From: an uncultured Bacteroidia bacterium
Lineage (GTDB): Bacteria > Bacteroidota > Bacteroidia > Bacteroidales > Prolixibacteraceae
Length of the DNA stretch: 32,388 nucleotides
Assembly (NCBI GenBank): GCA_903881215.1
Contig: CAIRSO010000253.1
Coordinates: 1-32,388 of the forward strand
Direction of reading: 5' to 3'
The notes beneath the pieces are model-generated. The model was not told the DNA's origin. It searched no databases and worked only from the letters and a program-made list of their open reading frames with translations. Positions 31,701 to 32,388 of this stretch are shown here, piece by piece. Position 1 is the first letter of the stretch. Each line of letters opens with the position of its first letter. Made by a program: the position numbers and the translations under genes.

Positions 31701-32388
31701 ATCATCTCAAAGAAAATGATCAGTGCCAATGGGGTAGTGGGTATTTGGCCTGCAAACTCAGTGATGGACGACATTGAATTGTACACCGATGAATCCAGAT
31801 CTCAGCTGCTTGGAAAATTCCTTCAGGTTCGTCAACAGGAGAAAAAAACGGGCGTCACTACCCAATACTGTCTCAGTGATTTCATAGCACCTAAAAAGTC
31901 CGGAATTCCGGATTATTGTGGAGCCTTTGCTGTAACAGCAGGGATAGGAGTAGCAGAATTAGTGGAACAATACAAGAAAGAAAACAACGACTACAAAGCC
32001 ATTATGCTGGAAGCCCTCTCCGACCGGCTTGCCGAAGCTTTCGCAGAGAAGTTACATCAGATTGTCAGAATGGAAGAATGGGGCTATAGCAAATATGAAA
32101 ACCTGAATCAGGAAGATTTGCTTTCCTTAAAATATCAGGGTATTCGTCCGGCACCAGGATATCCGGCATGTCCTGAACACTCAGAAAAAGAGACCATATT
32201 TAACCTTCTGCAGGCAAAAGAAAAGTCAGGTATTTCCCTCACCGAACACTACTCTATGTTTCCAAACGCTTCAGTTTGCGGGGTCTATTTTGCACACCCC
32301 GAATCAAGGTATTTTGGCATCGAAAAAATAGGCAAAGATCAGGTAAACGACTATGCAGATAGGAAAAAGGTTTCTCCTGAATTCATTG
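28758..32388 (+). CDS. metH: Cobalamin-dependent methionine synthase MetH, 3' end cut off by the window
   Basis: The enzyme transfers the methyl group of 5-methyltetrahydrofolate to homocysteine through cobalamin. All four modules are seen. Homocysteine domain: [18 protein letters not shown] (Cys243), GGCCGTT (Cys306, Cys307, zinc ligands). Pterin domain: [11 protein letters not shown] (354-364), [14 protein letters not shown]. Cobalamin domain: [12 protein letters not shown] with the Co-binding His756, [20 protein letters not shown]. AdoMet activation domain: [12 protein letters not shown]. 1210 residues are present. E. coli MetH has 1227, and the sequence ends in [11 protein letters not shown], close to the usual C-terminus, so about 15-20 residues are missing. 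The ATG at 28758 starts directly before [20 protein letters not shown], as in the family. Confidence 0.98.
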   Translation, partial: MIKPDIRKLLESRILVLDGAMGTMIQRLKLSETDFRGDRFKDWPSSLKGNNDLLCLTKPEAIQEIHESFLIAGADILETNTFNATSISQSDYGTEDFVRELNREAAKIAVAAAAKFSTPEKPRYVVGSIGPTNKTCSMSPDVNDPGFRAISFQDLKLSYREQVEGLLEGGVDLLMVETIFDTLNCKVALVAINEIFKEKGLKLPVMISGTITDKSGRTLSGQTIEAFLNSVSHIDLLTIGLNCSFGAKDLRPYLEELSRKAPFMISVHPNAGLPNQFGEYDETPEAMKLQVAEFTNNLTVNIIGGCCGTTPEHIGELAKLAAISKPHSKAQPEKVTRLSGLEPLTIDKLSNFINIGERCNVAGSIKFARLIRDGKYDEALSVAREMVEGGAQVIDINMDDAMLDAKKEMVRFLNLIASEPDISRLPIMIDSSKWEVIEAGLQCIQGKSIVNSISLKEGEEQFLNYARKIRNYGAAVVVMAFDEEGQATTYEKRIAICERAYRLLVDKVQFPAEDIIFDPNILTIGTGLEEHNNYAVDFFRTTTWIKNHLPYAKVSGGISNVSFSFRGNNILREAIHSVFLFHAIKAGLDMGIVNPGMLQIYDEIPADLLQHVEDLVLNKRTDATERLLTFAENIKAADEKQEKIEVWRELPPASRIEHAMVKGITDFIEEDVAELLPLFDSPLNIIEGPLMDGMNKVGDLFGSGKMFLPQVIKSARVMKKAVAWLQPFIEEEKKLLPHKVVVRKKIILATVKGDVHDIGKNIVGVVLACNNYDVIDLGVMVPCEKILDTAKNENVDIIGLSGLITPSLEEMVHVAKEMEKRGMIQPLLIGGATTSKIHTAVKIAPEYSKTTLYVKDASRSVQVVAELLSGSPAFLKSTLDEYAGLRQVHSAKKPKEYWTLQEARERKFNPDFIKHPVAEPNFTGTKYYNDYPLEELRKYIDWTFFFLVWEFKGKYPAILSDPHKGEAARQLFQEANEFLDEIISKKMISANGVVGIWPANSVMDDIELYTDESRSQLLGKFLQVRQQEKKTGVTTQYCLSDFIAPKKSGIPDYCGAFAVTAGIGVAELVEQYKKENNDYKAIMLEALSDRLAEAFAEKLHQIVRMEEWGYSKYENLNQEDLLSLKYQGIRPAPGYPACPEHSEKETIFNLLQAKEKSGISLTEHYSMFPNASVCGVYFAHPESRYFGIEKIGKDQVNDYADRKKVSPEFI

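Noticed and set aside
1-32388. tRNA, rRNA, integrase, transposase or toxin-antitoxin genes
   Set aside because: Looked for by eye on both strands; no cloverleaf, rRNA segment or recognisable mobile-element protein was seen.

Overview
The window looks like chromosomal DNA of a member of the Bacteroidota, probably an environmental or marine/sediment Bacteroidales/Marinilabiliales-type organism (this rank is inference). Reasons: TAnnTTTG -7 boxes, in two cases with TTG 19 bp upstream, which is the Bacteroidota promoter layout; few Shine-Dalgarno sites; a reg_prop/Y_Y_Y sensor kinase; LytS/LytTR two-component genes; a GH97 glycosidase; and Tat-exported Gfo/Idh and TIM-barrel sugar enzymes. No rRNA, tRNA, CRISPR array, transposase or phage gene was seen.

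Layout. 1-1463: start of a secreted protein (cut by the window edge), a repeat-bearing gap, and a small pair (110-aa helical protein plus lipoprotein). 1746-5364: exported aldo/keto reductase, then a metallophosphoesterase translationally coupled to a uroporphyrinogen-decarboxylase-like protein. 5740-8982: a 1080-aa sensor histidine kinase without receiver or output domain. 9559-13184: a plus-strand operon of a LytS-type kinase, an ACE-like (M2-type) lipoprotein whose catalytic glutamate is lost, and a LytTR response regulator. This is the most unusual system in the window. 13423-13881: a small secreted protein with its own promoter and a strong terminator. 14183-17808: a selenium locus (mnmH, yedF, a class V aminotransferase/desulfurase, DUF3343) without selD. 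18112-20282: a membrane protein coupled to an SMP-30/gluconolactonase. 20525-26054: two exported xylose-isomerase-like TIM barrels, a Gfo/Idh oxidoreductase and a GH97 glycosidase, plausibly an envelope glycoside-oxidation/cleavage set. 26255-28478: a neutral-ceramidase-like protein and a HAD phosphatase that converge on a perfect 31-bp palindrome and so share their last seven residues. 28758-end: cobalamin-dependent methionine synthase metH, nearly complete.

Intergenic DNA is unusually rich in short-period repeats. Family A is a 9-nt-periodic GTGTAATCC type ending in GTGGTTGGGTGGGG. Family B is TTTGAAGGG, often in inverted pairs. Family C is GAAACGGAGAAACGG joined to a GGGCGAGTGG tract, including an 82-bp tandem array at 16.36-16.77 kb. 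Family D is CTCTGTGGAT with 14-bp terminal inverted repeats. Family E is AATTCTGCA. A and C occur together in a fixed order at several loci, which suggests a composite dispersed element. One family A tail also supplies the -33 box of a good promoter.
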